Assembly: GCA_963965975.1 (NCBI GenBank)
Contig: OZ014414.1
Span: 1,302,001-1,366,000, forward strand
Direction of reading: 5' to 3'
Origin: Xestospongia bergquistia
Taxonomy: Eukaryota; Porifera; Demospongiae; Haplosclerida; Petrosiidae
DNA length: 64,000 nt
A model generated the notes under the pieces. The model was not told the DNA's origin and searched no databases. It was given only the letters and a program-made list of their open reading frames with translations. The translations under genes and the position numbers were made by a program. This document shows, piece by piece, positions 1 through 11,858 of the stretch. Each line of letters opens with the position of its first letter. Position 1 is the stretch's first letter.

Positions 1-3000
1 GCATAGATTTAAAACTTCAGTCCCACTAAGGGTTAAATGTGTCAACTTGGAGCTTTGCAGTAAAATGTTTGCTAAAGCCAATGAACTTTCTACTTGCATG
101 TCACTACCAGCTACAGAAAAACGTTGAATTGAACATGATTCGTTTCCTAAAATTTGAATGATTGCAGCTAAACCATCATCTGTCATATTGTTATATGATA
201 TATTTAATTTCTGAATTGGTGAATTAGTAAGAAGATCATAGATTGGCTCTAAAAGGGAGTCAGTCATGCTAATATTACAACTGTTTATATCCAAGTAACG
301 AAACACTTTACTCAAAGACAAGGCAGAAAATAGAATTCCTGCTCCATCACTACCAATTGGATTAGAACCTAAAAGCAGTTTTTTCACATGACTATTTGAT
401 AGAGATGAAGCTAAATATGCAGCACCAACTTCAGTAATGTCATTTTCAGACAAGTCCAAAAATTCTAACCTGCTTTCTTGGCCTAAAGTCTCAGCTAGTA
501 CCAGTACACCATCATCGCATAGTTCACAACCTGCCACTCGCAAGTAATAAAGTGTTGGGCATGTTTTTAGCATTTCTACTATATGATATGTGGCAGCATT
601 ACCAATGGGATTACGACTTAGTGATAGATGTGTCAATTGACAATATTTACTAATCACACTGCAGAGATGCTCTACACATGTAAGGTTGTTAGACGCTATA
701 CTGAAAGCTCTTAGCTTTATCAGATAAGGAAAGATTTTAATTATATGCTGCAAGCCTTCATCACAAAGATTATTGCTAGATAGCTCAATGAGTTCACATT
801 TTTTCAATGATGATCCTAATTTACATACCTCATATGCACCTGTTGCACTTAGTTCATTTTGATGGAGAAACAACTTCCTTAAGCATACTGAAACTCTTTT
901 TGAATGTATAACTTGATGACGAAATACTTTGAGATGGTCAGCTTGTATTTTGCAATTAGAAAGCATTAGATTAAATGGCTCACTTGTATTTTGAAGAAAA
1001 AAGCCAATTGATATCATATCTAGTTTTTCTAAATTATAATCACGAAAAACCAAGCTTCCATTACATAGAGCCATAATACAAGAACAAAGGTTATTATTTT
1101 TAAATTCATATGCACATTTCAGGAAAAAAAGAAGGTCACTACTTTCGACTCTATTAGGACATACGTTAACTCTATTATAAGAAGAGTTCCTTAACAGTGT
1201 TGCAGGTCCTTTTAGTGTAGCTTCGATTTTACTTAGATTAAAATCATTATGATCTATGCAACTCTGCTGTTCAATCATTGAAGGAATTACATCTTTTAGT
1301 GGACTAGCATTTACCAACAATGGTTCAACTGAAGATGAGTTAGCTTTAGTATAAGTATCAACTACAGTTGTGGCTGTAACAATATTAGGCTTACAATGAA
1401 TAAGATCTTCCCTATCAGAATCATTACTCTCAATTTGGTCATTATCTGAATCTAAGGAACTACTTGATGAAAGTACATCACTAAAAGAAGACAATGACTC
1501 AAAGTGTTCATTGACTTTGTCTAAAAAGCCCGATTGGCGCAAATTGACAAATGAGCTTAATCCACAGTAAAATTGCCAGACAATGTAAAAAGGAATAAAA
1601 CTGACGTAAGTACGGATGTACTTATTTTGCTCTTCTGCTTTAAGTGATGTCAGAAAATATGCTCCAAGATACTGTTGAACTGATGAATGAAGAAAATGAA
1701 AGGACATTTTAATACCAGTGGAATGAAAAATTTGCTGTGCCTGTAAAATACCCAAGCGATCTATTTCAATTATAGCTGTACTTGAATGTAATACACTTTG
1801 TACTTCATCTTTTGTGTAGGTATGTTTGTGTGCCCATAATCCTCTAAAAGCAAGTTCAGATAACCTAGTGAACAGCTCAAGTATCTCTTTTGGAAGATCA
1901 CAAAGACTACCTAATTCATCAATATTGTCACCTCCTTCTAAACGTAGTTGTAAGTTACGAAGCAAACTATTTAAAATGAAAATCTGATAGAATTCTGTAA
2001 GTGTTCTGGAAAGCTTTTTCTTTTGGCCAAAAACGTAAGTAACAATTGCACAGTGTATAGGAATATAACACATGCTTTGTATATCAGGTCGAGTTTCCAG
2101 CTGCTTTAAAAGAGTTTTAGCTTCTGTAGGATTCCGCAGAAATGCTTTATTTATATAATCAATTATATTGTCATCTGAAAAGCCAGTAATTTCAAAACAG
2201 TGGTTAAACAAAGTACGCTTCAGTTTAAATGATTTGGTCATTTGAAGGGGACGAGTGGTTACAATATATGATGCTTTAGGAAGCTTTTTTCCTTTTATAA
2301 GGTCAAGAAGGAAAGTAACTTTATCTTTACTAACATCTTGTGGAATTTCGTCCCAACCATCAAAAATAAAAAGAATGTCTTCCCCACTTTCTTCGCATAA
2401 AGCTTTAGCAGTTTTCATTTTAATGTCATAACTATCATGCATTATTAAATCAGAAACAGAAGTAATGTCAGACTCAATGAGGTCACTCAATGACCAACGA
2501 ATGATTCCTTTAAATTGATGCAAGGCAGAACCTGATGCCCATTTTTGGCAAAGGGTATAAGTAAATGCAGTTTTACCAATTCCAGGTGCCCCTTCAATTA
2601 ATATAGTTTTAACATTTTCTCTTAAAATAGACTCACCAAGCAGTTCATTCATTGGAACATGTGGTCTTGATGAAAAGGCACCATTAACATCACCAGCCAA
2701 CATGCGGTTGGCCTTCTTTTTCACATCATCTTCAGTGTCGTAATAATTTGATGTAATTTCAGAGAACATTAAAGGGATGTACTCATTGGAACGAACTGGA
2801 GGCCATTGCTCATATGCATCCAACTTTCTATGGTATAATGCTTTAAGAAAACTTTGATAGGGTGACCAGACATAAGTGTTGGATGTGAAATCTATAGAGT
2901 AATAACGAGAACATGAAAAACTCTTAATTGTATAATACAAATATGATAGCTTGGAATTATAAGAATACACACTTGAGTGTTAATACAGGTTTCTTAATCA

Positions 3001-3770
3001 GCTCTTTGTACATTATAAAACTTAATATAGATAAATGGATATTTTTTCTTTTAATGAAGAAAATGAAATATGAATAACTTAATAATAATTGGATATGTGC
3101 ATGTAACGTTCTTAACATTTTTATTTACTACATGCTCAATGAATAACCTATTTATAAACTATTGGTCATCATAACTATCCATGCATCACTACCTAGTCTA
3201 CTCTACTGGTAGTAAAATGACATTACTTTATGATGAATACATGGTCAGTGTTCTTACATACCTCCAAATGACTGACTTGCTGCTAAATTCTGAGAGCTGT
3301 CAGGATTAGTGCCACTTAATAAAGCTAAAGAAAATGTATAGCCAATATTCAACAATATGAAATTTACCCTGATGTGTTGATTCCAGTTGTTCAGAGAGTG
3401 CAAGACAAGAAGCACCACCGATTTCTTTAAGAAAGCGTATCACAGTATCAAATATTTTTTCATTCAGCGTAATACTGGCAGCTAGCGAGTCTAATAGTAT
3501 ACGCAAACGTTCAGAACACGTCATACTACTTGCCTTGTCTGTCACTAGCTTGTACGTTTCGCTAGAGATTATTTCAGCACTAAGCAGCTTCACAGCAAAG
3601 TCGAATGGGTCTAGATTTGAATCAATAATTTTATCGTATTTCATTCTTAGAGCACGAACATGAAGATTCGCCATTATGTCAGTAAATTTGCCACACCCTT
3701 GAATTCTAAGACCACACCCAAACAACAAAGACGATCTCCAGTTCTCCACTCCCTCACTAATTACATTCAC
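1..3770 (-). CDS. CARD-NACHT-LRR receptor (NLR family), 3' end outside window
   Basis: This is an intracellular pattern-recognition receptor of the NLR type. Exon 1 (3770-3368) encodes a helical CARD/Death-fold domain; the ATG at 3674 is an alternative start just before the domain. A 21-base exon (3282-3262) and a large exon (2891 to the edge) follow; all junctions are phase 1. The large exon carries Walker A GAPGIGKT (near 2575-2595), Walker B ILFIFDGWDE (near 2350-2385), and a NACHT helical/winged-helix region. An acidic, Ser-rich linker (about 1270-1510) precedes ribonuclease-inhibitor-type leucine-rich repeats from about 970 down to base 1, with units such as LxxLxLSxNxIxxxG. The frame is open at base 1, so more repeats should lie outside. 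The CARD-NACHT-LRR order is that of sponge and vertebrate NLRs. The small second exon is the least certain part. Confidence 0.92.
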
Positions 3771-4056
3771 GTGACAATCTCTTAGAAATCACAAACTCCA
3801 ATCTCACCTATTATTTTAGTCATTATAACCTTAACTTTCATGCATTCACTGTTGAGTTAGTAGTGATTTTACAAAATTAATGCACACCTGTAGTTTAAGC
3901 CATAAACAATGCACCTTGGACTCCAGCTCACATGTCAAGTGTAAATTGTATTGTATTAACAATCAACAGGTACTTATAATAGTATTTAATCCATAACATA
4001 ATTATACATACATAATAACATGATATGTGTACATGCCAGGAAAGGGAAGAAGCTTA

Positions 4057-5358
4057 TTACATTCTTAAAGCAGGAGTATATAATTGATTTCCATCATCTT
4101 GACCATCAAGCGATTTTGTTGGATCATCAGATGATTTCATTGAATCTTCATTTATTACACGTGCATTAATAGGCTGCACTAAAAGATGCCTCTGTTCTCC
4201 TCTTTGTATACTATCATTAGGAGTACATTTTCTTATTACCCAACGAATAGATGGCATGAAGATAATGTCATAATACAAAAATGTGCCAACAAGTATAACA
4301 TAGCCTATAGGCTGAAATGGTTGAAGCACTTGCCACATTGGTAGTATAAGTGAAATTGCCCAAATGAATATAGTTCAAATGCTGTCAAGAACTATTCGAG
4401 AAGCAGCATTCCATTTTCGTGTCACAGTCAAACCAGCAAAGTTATACAAGGCAATGCTTAATACAACGCCAATACAAGCAATTAACAAGTGGCTACTACT
4501 TAACATTTGGGCAACAGCATCATTGACGTCTTCAAAACGAATAGTGGTTTGCTGAACACGGTTACTAGCAATTGGTATATGCCAGGGAATATAATATAAT
4601 GGTATAAAGGCTACAAACATTATTATAAACCCAAACAAGCCTTCCCAACCAACAGCTTTCAGAGGATCAACATTAAACTTCTTCAAGAACTTTTCTTCAA
4701 CAACGAGTTGGAAAGCAGTCAACAACTGGCTTACAATTATAAGTGCATCACCAATAACTGCATGCCACTTTGTATTATCAATAGATGCTTCACTATGATA
4801 TAAATAATCACCACATCCTACAGTAATCAATCCTATCATAATAGTCACCATACCAATCCATTGATGAATATGTAGTTTAGTATTTAGTATTAATCTTGCC
4901 AAAACTCCAGTAAAAAAAATTACACTGCCACGTATCATTTGAAAACTAGAAGCTGAAGTTAACTGTAGACCAATATAAACCATTGAAGATGCTAAGAGAT
5001 CACAGACAGCTGGAATAATCCATACTAATGGAGTTGAATTGGGAGATTCTAATGGAGTTGAATAACTTGAATTGGCAGATTCTAAATGTTCGTGATTATT
5101 ATTACGTTTAGTGAAGTAGACCAAAGCTTCAAAAGCAAACAAACAGAACATTTCTCCCATAAACATCAAGTTAGTTTGATGAAATGGATGATCAAATAAA
5201 TGACTCACTGTTGGATTAGTACCTCTAGCATGTATTGTGTCAGCCCACTTAGCAAAGAGTGTGTTAGCTGTTCCAGTAGTCACAAAAACAATCACTACAG
5301 CAAACAGTTTCTTTCTCCCAGACACTGGTATACCACGCTGACGAGCCTGTTGAGCCAT
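4057..5358 (-). pseudogene. SLC35F6-like transporter with one in-frame TGA
   Basis: Intronless gene of the drug/metabolite transporter superfamily, closest by eye to SLC35F6 (C2orf18): N-terminal GTANTLFAKWAD, internal SASSFQMIRGSVI, and EEKFLKKxNVxPLxAVGWEGLFGF. The frame runs 327 codons, then a TGA at 4377-4375 interrupts the conserved block VLDSI-R-T. The same frame stays open for another 106 codons to 4057, ending with the family's C-terminal transmembrane segment and a polar tail. In the intact neighbour at 6153 the stop position is an arginine, so this is one substitution in an otherwise complete 434-codon gene. It could be a young pseudogene, a polymorphic null allele, readthrough or an assembly error. 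The truncated protein would lack the last transmembrane helix or helices. Confidence 0.85.
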
Positions 5359-6152
5359 AGCGCAGTATCATTGAAGTCTTTTACACGTTACATGTGCTAG
5401 ATAGTATTAACCCACCCACTATTAAGTTGAAATATTCATTAATATGGATACAAACCACAATGATAAAAAAATGCTGGTGTACATGTGTGTTATCTACTTT
5501 TTATCTATTTCTCAATACTAAAAAAGAAGTTAATACACAACAAAGACTTAACATATAATTGTATACATAATTTGAGATGTATGGAGGTTTGGCATATTTA
5601 GTTATGCACATGATATAGTTCATATCTCAATCTCTTTGTCTATCTATTGTCATACATAATATATACAGCTGTCATGCATTTCCATGAATATGAGATCTGA
5701 GTTGACTTAGAAAAGGAAATGTTTGCATTTAGACAAGCATCCTGACTAAATTAACATTTTTATATCATCCATATCCTATTCCTGCTTTATTTCTTTCTCT
5801 TTAACTTTGTCTGTCTCTATATTAAATTGTTGTGTGTACTCTGCATTTCTTAGCTATCTATAACTGGTTAGAACATTAATATAATAGCCCATTGACTGTG
5901 CTAGTATTGATAATCGGTTGCTTTAATTGTCAACACAGAGAGTTATTAACATAATTATTATATTTGTCTGGTATTGTATATAAAGTGAAGTTAATATTAA
6001 AATTTTTCCATCAATGCAACAATCAGTAGCATACAAATCAAAATCACGTGAAAAGATAGGGGAACTATAACATTGATTAATTAGAAAATCAATTTGAAGT
6101 TTAAAGTAAAGCAGACTCATAATAAAATAACATTTTATCACTCTTAGTCATT
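5359..6152. other. Intergenic, no gene seen
   Basis: AT-rich spacer between two minus-strand SLC35F6-like genes, containing the 3' flank of one and the 5' flank of the other. Only short open frames without family features are present. I see no repeat or RNA gene. Confidence 0.6.
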
Positions 6153-7436
6153 TTAGATCCTATTGGCATGTAGAAATAAGGCATGTTCATCATCATGGTC
6201 ATCATCATTAACAACAGTTGTGGAATCATCAGATACAGCTTGTACTTGATTTTCATTATACGATTGCCCAAGCAATGACTCACGCTCTCCCTCTTCTTCC
6301 TCTACATGATTTCTTCTGTTACATTTTCTCTTTAGCCAGAAATAGACAGGCATAAAAAGAATATTGTAATATATAAATGTCCCGACAACTAACAAAAAAT
6401 AACCAGCTGGCTGAAAAGTTTGAAAAGTTTGCCAGTCAGGTAGTATCAATGTTGATCCCCAGACAAACATGGTACGTATGCTATCAAGAACAATACAAGT
6501 TGTGGCATTCCATTTACTGATAACAGTCAATCCAGCAAAGTTATAGACAGCAATGCTTATTACAACACCAATGGAAGAAATCAATATAAACTTATTATTG
6601 AACATCATTGAAAATGTATCAGTAGCATCTTCAAAACGAGCCTCAACTTGTTGTGAACTACCATTATTCTCATTATAATTAAGTGCAAAATGCCAGGGAA
6701 TATAATACATTGGTATAAAGGCAAGAAACATTATCACAAACCCAAACAAACCTTCCCAGCCAACAGCCTTAAGCGGATCAACATTAAACTTCTTTAAAAA
6801 CTTCTCTTCAACAACTGATTGAACAGCTGTTAGCAATTGACTTGCAATGATAAATGCATCACCAATAACAGCGTGCCATTTCTTGCCATGATTATTGGTA
6901 TGAGATTGTTGCCTGACATAATCACCACATCCCACAACAACTAATCCAGTCACAATTGTTAACATACCAATCCAGTGATGAATGTATAGTTTAGTCTTCA
7001 AGAATAATACAGACAAAAATCCTGTGAGCAGAATAACACTGCCACGAATCATTTGAAAACTAGCAGCTGATGTTAACTGTAAACCAATAAAAATCAAAGA
7101 ACTGCTTACAAGATCACATGTTGCAGGAATGACCCATACTACAGGAGTTGACTTGGCAGACTCTTCCCTTTCCTCTGGGAAGAGATTGCCACTGCATTTA
7201 ATAAAGCAGAGTATAGCTTCAAAAGCAAATAGACAAAACATTTCACCCGTAAACATCAAATTGGTTTGGAAGAATGGATGATAAAACAAGTGGCTGACAG
7301 TTGGATTAGTACCATTAGCATTAAGTAGATCAGTCCATTTGGCAAAGAGTGTGTTAGCTGTCCCAGTAGCTAGAAACACAACAATTATTGCTAGCTTAAA
7401 CAGCACTTCCTTTGGATTCAAACCAAATAATGGCAT
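6153..7436 (-). CDS. SLC35F6-like solute carrier, 427 aa
   Basis: Intact intronless member of the SLC35F6-like nucleotide-sugar/drug-metabolite transporter group. The protein has about ten hydrophobic segments. Family blocks include GTANTLFAKW near residue 24, FHPFFQTNLMFTGE-type motif near 56, SAASFQMIRGSVI near 125, EEKFLKKFNVDPL near 215 with AVGWEGLFGF just after, and VLDSIRTMFVW near 320. The length fits the family once the acidic, His/Asp-rich C-terminal tail is included. Vertebrate SLC35F6 is found on lysosomal or mitochondrial membranes with uncertain substrate; substrate here is unknown. It is a close paralogue of the interrupted copy at 4057-5358 and is divergently placed to the third copy at 8063. 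The lack of introns in all three suggests an ancestral retrocopy followed by local duplication. Confidence 0.93.
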   Translation of the reverse strand: MPLFGLNPKEVLFKLAIIVVFLATGTANTLFAKWTDLLNANGTNPTVSHLFYHPFFQTNLMFTGEMFCLFAFEAILCFIKCSGNLFPEEREESAKSTPVVWVIPATCDLVSSSLIFIGLQLTSAASFQMIRGSVILLTGFLSVLFLKTKLYIHHWIGMLTIVTGLVVVGCGDYVRQQSHTNNHGKKWHAVIGDAFIIASQLLTAVQSVVEEKFLKKFNVDPLKAVGWEGLFGFVIMFLAFIPMYYIPWHFALNYNENNGSSQQVEARFEDATDTFSMMFNNKFILISSIGVVISIAVYNFAGLTVISKWNATTCIVLDSIRTMFVWGSTLILPDWQTFQTFQPAGYFLLVVGTFIYYNILFMPVYFWLKRKCNRRNHVEEEEGERESLLGQSYNENQVQAVSDDSTTVVNDDDHDDEHALFLHANRI

Positions 7437-8062
7437 AATGCAGAACTTCAGAACTTAAGATGAGCTAGTCTTCCACATATATGCCCCAATTATACTTGAA
7501 GGATTTTTAATAACTAGTTAATATAACTATCTAGTCAACTTCCAGATTAATTCTTATATTATAATTTAAAATATTAGTACAAATTTTAAGTACATTAGAA
7601 ATATATTGATAGCATCCACTTAGTCCAACAATAAAAGGACAATAGGTACCAGGTAGAGAATGTCATACATCACTTCAAATTTCATTCAATTAGGATGTAT
7701 ATGTTATATCTCAATATATATGAGTCATATACTTAATATTGATTGATACAATATGTGCATTGGTGCATGAAGTACTAAACAGAGAACATACTGATAGGAC
7801 TGTTAGTCAGTGTATAAGACCTTGAGGTCTATATTGGATGAGACATTGCTGTCTAAAACAACTGTTGTACTACAATTCTAGTTGCATAATGGACTAAAGA
7901 AACCCGATATCATAGCATTCACAAGATTGTTCTTTCAGTATGACCATATATAGAAATGGCACTATAGCTCAGTAGCTACTGGAACAGTCACTGAGTAGCA
8001 AAATCAGCAGCAGGCAACTATATACAACTATATACAACCTAATCTAGGTATCTAGCAGAAAA
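7437..8062. promoter_or_regulatory. Shared intergenic region of two divergent SLC35F6-like genes
   Basis: 626 bases separate the start codons of the minus-strand gene at 7436 and the plus-strand gene at 8063. Both genes must have their core promoters here, so it is a candidate bidirectional promoter. I see AT-rich sequence but cannot place a TATA box or initiator with confidence. Confidence 0.4.
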
Positions 8063-9280
8063 ATGCCAGAAAGGAACTTTCGTATTTCAAAGTCATTTGT
8101 GTTTCATGTGATCATTGCTGTGGTGTTGATAACTTCAGGAACAATTAACACTATCTTTTCAAAGTTGACTGATTCCCAACAAGCTAAAGGTACCAATCCA
8201 GAAGATGAACATTACTATGATCATCCTTTCTTTCAAGTAAGTCAGATGTTTCTGGGTGAACTACTTTGCTTGATTGCTTTTGAAACACTTAAATATTTTA
8301 AAATAAAACAGCCTCAGTTAGAAGAAGATGAAGAACAAAGAAACCCTCCCCCCTCTCCATTTATTTGGATTTTTCCAGCAATATGTGACCTTACATCAAC
8401 ATCGCTGTTATATTTTGGTCTGACATGGACATTTGCTTCTAGTTTTCAAATACTTCGTGGTAGTGTCATTATTTTCACTGGATTGTTGTCTGTAGCATTT
8501 CTCAGAGCAAAATTATATCTTCATCATTGGATTGGTATAGGATTTATTGTAGTTGGCCTCATACTTGTAGGAATTGGAGATTATTTCTACGGTAAAGTTT
8601 ATGATGTGAAGATTCGTGAAAACTACTTATTAGGTAGTGACTTTTTAATTATTATATCACAAATTATTACTGCAATTCAGATGATTATTGAGGAGAAGTT
8701 ACTTAAAAAGTATAAAGTCCCTCCTCTTCAAGCTGTTGGCTGGGAAGGTCTATTTGGTTTTATTATTGTTTGTTTGCTTCTCTTACCAATGTACCTTATA
8801 CCTTGGCATGTATCATTCTCTGTTGTTTCACAAACACGTCCTCGATTTGAAGACATTGCTGATGCTATTACTATGATTGGAAACAATTTGACTATTTTAT
8901 TGTATTCACTAGTTGTTGTAGTAAGTATAGCAGTGTTTAATTTTGCTGGATTAACTGTCACTATTACATGGAGTGCTACGACACGCATGGTTCTAGATAA
9001 TACGCGAACTGTTTCAATATGGATTGTCTCTTTAATCTTTAAATGGGAACGGGCACAGCCACTACAACCCATTGGGTACATTTTACTACTTATGGGAATA
9101 TTAATTTATTATGACATAATTATTCGTCCTATCTTACGATGGATGTTGAGATTTGTCCATAAGCCTCATTTACAGCAGATTTATATCAATCAAAATAATT
9201 CTGACTCTGGTGCAGATGTATCTGCCATGGCAACAGATGATACTGATGCTTACAATGGGTTTCCTCGTGTTAATATGTGA
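8063..9280 (+). CDS. SLC35F6-like solute carrier, 405 aa
   Basis: Third, intact, intronless SLC35F6-like transporter, on the opposite strand to the other two and more diverged. Conserved blocks are TSGTINTIFSKLTD near residue 24, ASSFQILRGSVIIF near 130, EEKLLKKYKVPPLQAVGWEG near 212, FNFAGLTVT near 293 and RMVLDNTRTVSIW near 310. Around ten hydrophobic helices are visible, followed by a polar C-terminal tail. The ATG at 8063 lies just before the first hydrophobic helix, as in the paralogues. A possible AATAAA poly(A) signal is at 9395-9400. Decayed copies of this gene's 3' part occur at 13139-13590. The transported substrate cannot be told from sequence. Confidence 0.93.
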   Translation: MPERNFRISKSFVFHVIIAVVLITSGTINTIFSKLTDSQQAKGTNPEDEHYYDHPFFQVSQMFLGELLCLIAFETLKYFKIKQPQLEEDEEQRNPPPSPFIWIFPAICDLTSTSLLYFGLTWTFASSFQILRGSVIIFTGLLSVAFLRAKLYLHHWIGIGFIVVGLILVGIGDYFYGKVYDVKIRENYLLGSDFLIIISQIITAIQMIIEEKLLKKYKVPPLQAVGWEGLFGFIIVCLLLLPMYLIPWHVSFSVVSQTRPRFEDIADAITMIGNNLTILLYSLVVVVSIAVFNFAGLTVTITWSATTRMVLDNTRTVSIWIVSLIFKWERAQPLQPIGYILLLMGILIYYDIIIRPILRWMLRFVHKPHLQQIYINQNNSDSGADVSAMATDDTDAYNGFPRVNM

Positions 9281-9928
9281 TCCATTGTCATGATATATAT
9301 TGTAACTCTATGAATTTTGTGCTCTTCACATATAATTATATATATGGTTTCCCCCATTGTAATGTACTGAATTATCCTTTTGTTTTGAAATAGAAATAAA
9401 TTACTCAGTTATTCAATTAGAGTTTTAATTGATTAAAGTTATTCTGTCCAAAGTTTCCAAACACATACACACACGTGCATTTAGCTTTATAGTTGTAGCA
9501 TGAGAGGGTGTGGTCTGTGGCTGCTAATACAGTCTATATGTTAAGTAAGTTACCTAAAGCACAAAATCTTGTTTTAGTGTATCAGGGTAGACAAGTATGT
9601 TCTTAGTAAGAGAAAAATGTATAGAATGATTTTATGACTTATTCTCATTAGAGATAGACATCATTTGTTGTCTAAACACCTTTCAATTAGCTTACAAAGA
9701 GAGGTATCGGGTCCAGACTATACAATGATGCCATTTTTACAAGCCAACTGAACCTATACCTTTTGAAGTAAAAGAGCTCTTTCTAACTGTAGTTTATATA
9801 TAAGTGTTAGAATGTAATACTTGTGTAGAAGCTTTGATTTTTAAGTTTTTGTAGGAGCTAGTATAGCACAGCAGAAATCATAAAGATAATTTTACAATGC
9901 CATCTATGTTCCCTGCAGAGATTATATC
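9281..9928. other. Intergenic spacer
   Basis: Holds the 3' untranslated region of the transporter gene (AATAAA at 9395-9400). A splice-acceptor-like CTGCAG at 9913-9918 lies just before the next start codon, suggesting that the downstream CARD gene has a 5' untranslated exon somewhere here. Nothing else recognised. Confidence 0.45.
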
Positions 9929-11506
9929 ATGACCAGTATCCTAAACACTTGTAGAGCTGAACTAATTCAATATCTCAATGTACCCAATCTCAAACCACAC
10001 CTTCTCTCCATTAACTTACTCACATATGACCAATACCAACAACTTAGTATAAATGAAACACAACTGACCGACCAAGCCCAAGCTGAGAAACTCCTCAACA
10101 TGATAGTTCGTAAAGGACCGAAACATGAAGAACTATTTATAAGAGGATTACAGAAGGCAACTGAAAATGGAGAAGATGTACATTTGGGACATGTAGATTT
10201 GTTAGATATACTGACAAAAGAATTAAGAAGGAGAACAGTTCCATCACAACATGTTATGTTGCCACCTGTTGAAGAATCAGCATACCAAGGTATTTCTATA
10301 CTTTTGTAACAAGCTAAACCAATAAATATCAGTGTTGTAAGTTATTAAAAATAACAATGGTGGTTACCGTTTGACTGTAATCAGTTGGAATCATCTTTAG
10401 CCATTTCTTATCTTTAGATAGTGATACAGTTTCATGTTCTGATGGAGATACATTATCTACTACTTCCTCTGGATCATACAAAGGTACAAACATAAGTAAC
10501 AAAGTATTATTAAAAATATAAATATTTTATTGCTAAAACTTTGTAATGAGATCATATGTGGAAGCAGTTTATCAGATATAATCTTTCTATTAATGTAAAT
10601 TGTGTCATTTTTGAACAATGGTAATTTTTTTGAATATAATGGTTCATTTTTAGCAATTGTTATAAGTAATAAACTACTTAGAGTGACTACTACTGCACAT
10701 GAATTTCATTTACTCTACTTTTATTAACACAAGAATTACTCTATGAGCACTACAAGCTATTAAGTATTCTATGTAAAGCAAATCTAATTACATGTAGTTT
10801 GTTCCAAGATCAATTTGACCAAACTCAATCTTTAAATGTTATAATGTTGTTTTAAAAGTAGAATATATTTTATATTAACTAATATTACTCTATGCAGATA
10901 TTGATGTTCCCAAGTTACGATGTGCTATTATAAAAGTTCTTACAAGCCACTATTCTTCACTACGTGATTTGATTTTAAGTACGAATTGTCTAGAAACATT
11001 AGCTAGTGAGATGTAGACAGCTGGTCTCATTAATAGAGAAGTCCAAAGGTCACCTTCTTTTGATGGTATCATTGGCGAATTTAAAGCAGCAATGGAATTT
11101 ATGAGAAGAGGGTCCGAACTAGAGGAGCATTGTGTAAAATTTCTTTCAGTTTTTAATGAGCTAGGAGGAAGTTTTGCTGTAGCTAGTAGAGCCCTTCAAG
11201 AGGACTGGATCAATATTGGTAAAACTAAGTGTGGATTAAAACTTAAACTAACCAATTAATTTTTGTAGCATATGCCTAGTTTTTTTGTACTGCAGATCAA
11301 TTTTATTACTTTTTACAGAAATTATTTTTAAAAATGAACAGCTTACTGAAACAATTACTGATCATATTACCACCGATAAGGATATATCATATGATATTTA
11401 TAGAAATTTTTATGTCCTATGCCATCATTATTTATCTTATTTTACAGTGGATATTGAAACACTTCTATATGTGACATTTACAGCAGATTCAAATACTCAA
11501 ATCTGA
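9929..11506 (+). pseudogene. CARD protein gene with in-frame TAG in exon 3
   Basis: Exon 1 (9929-10289) encodes a CARD with a strongly conserved core, MIVRKGPKHEELF, nearly identical to the intact gene at 14136. Exon 2 (10418-10483) is Ser/Thr-rich. Exon 3 (10898-11218) encodes a second helical Death-fold-like region (LRDLILST, AMEFMRRG, FLSVFNELGGS). All junctions are phase 1 with good GT-AG sites. The frame of exon 3 is broken by TAG at 11014-11016, with about 67 open codons after it. A further frame-compatible exon may start at 11321 and end at 11506; an alternative last exon from 11484 to 11636 is also possible. Without the stop this would be a two-CARD-like protein; as read, it makes a short CARD-only protein, the kind of product that can act as a decoy in other CARD systems. 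The 3' structure is uncertain. Confidence 0.6.
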
Positions 11507-11858
11507 CTTTAGTGTGGATGTAGCTGGATTTAGAACCAACACTACAACTGCATCTCCTGTGTCTACCATAGATTTCAGTGTTGCAGCCACAAAAAAATAT
11601 CTAAGGACTGATCTGATTCGTTCTAGATGTTTCTAAGTAGCTAGGAACGTTATATATATATAATTAATATCTCTGAGAATTCGTGCACTTGGTAATTACA
11701 TTATAGACAGGTGAAGGAGGGTTCTGTGGTTAGATCATGTGATTTATACTTTTATATCGCTAGCAATCGTTAGGCTAATTATCTCCTCTAAATCTCACTA
11801 CTAGTCCTTTCACCTTAGTCCTTGCAAGATCTACAACTGTTTCTTTGAAGATAAAATA

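Noticed and set aside
7955..8010. TAGCTCAGT-like sequence suggestive of a tRNA D-arm
   Set aside because: No T-arm with GTTCRA or 7-bp acceptor stem could be paired around it.
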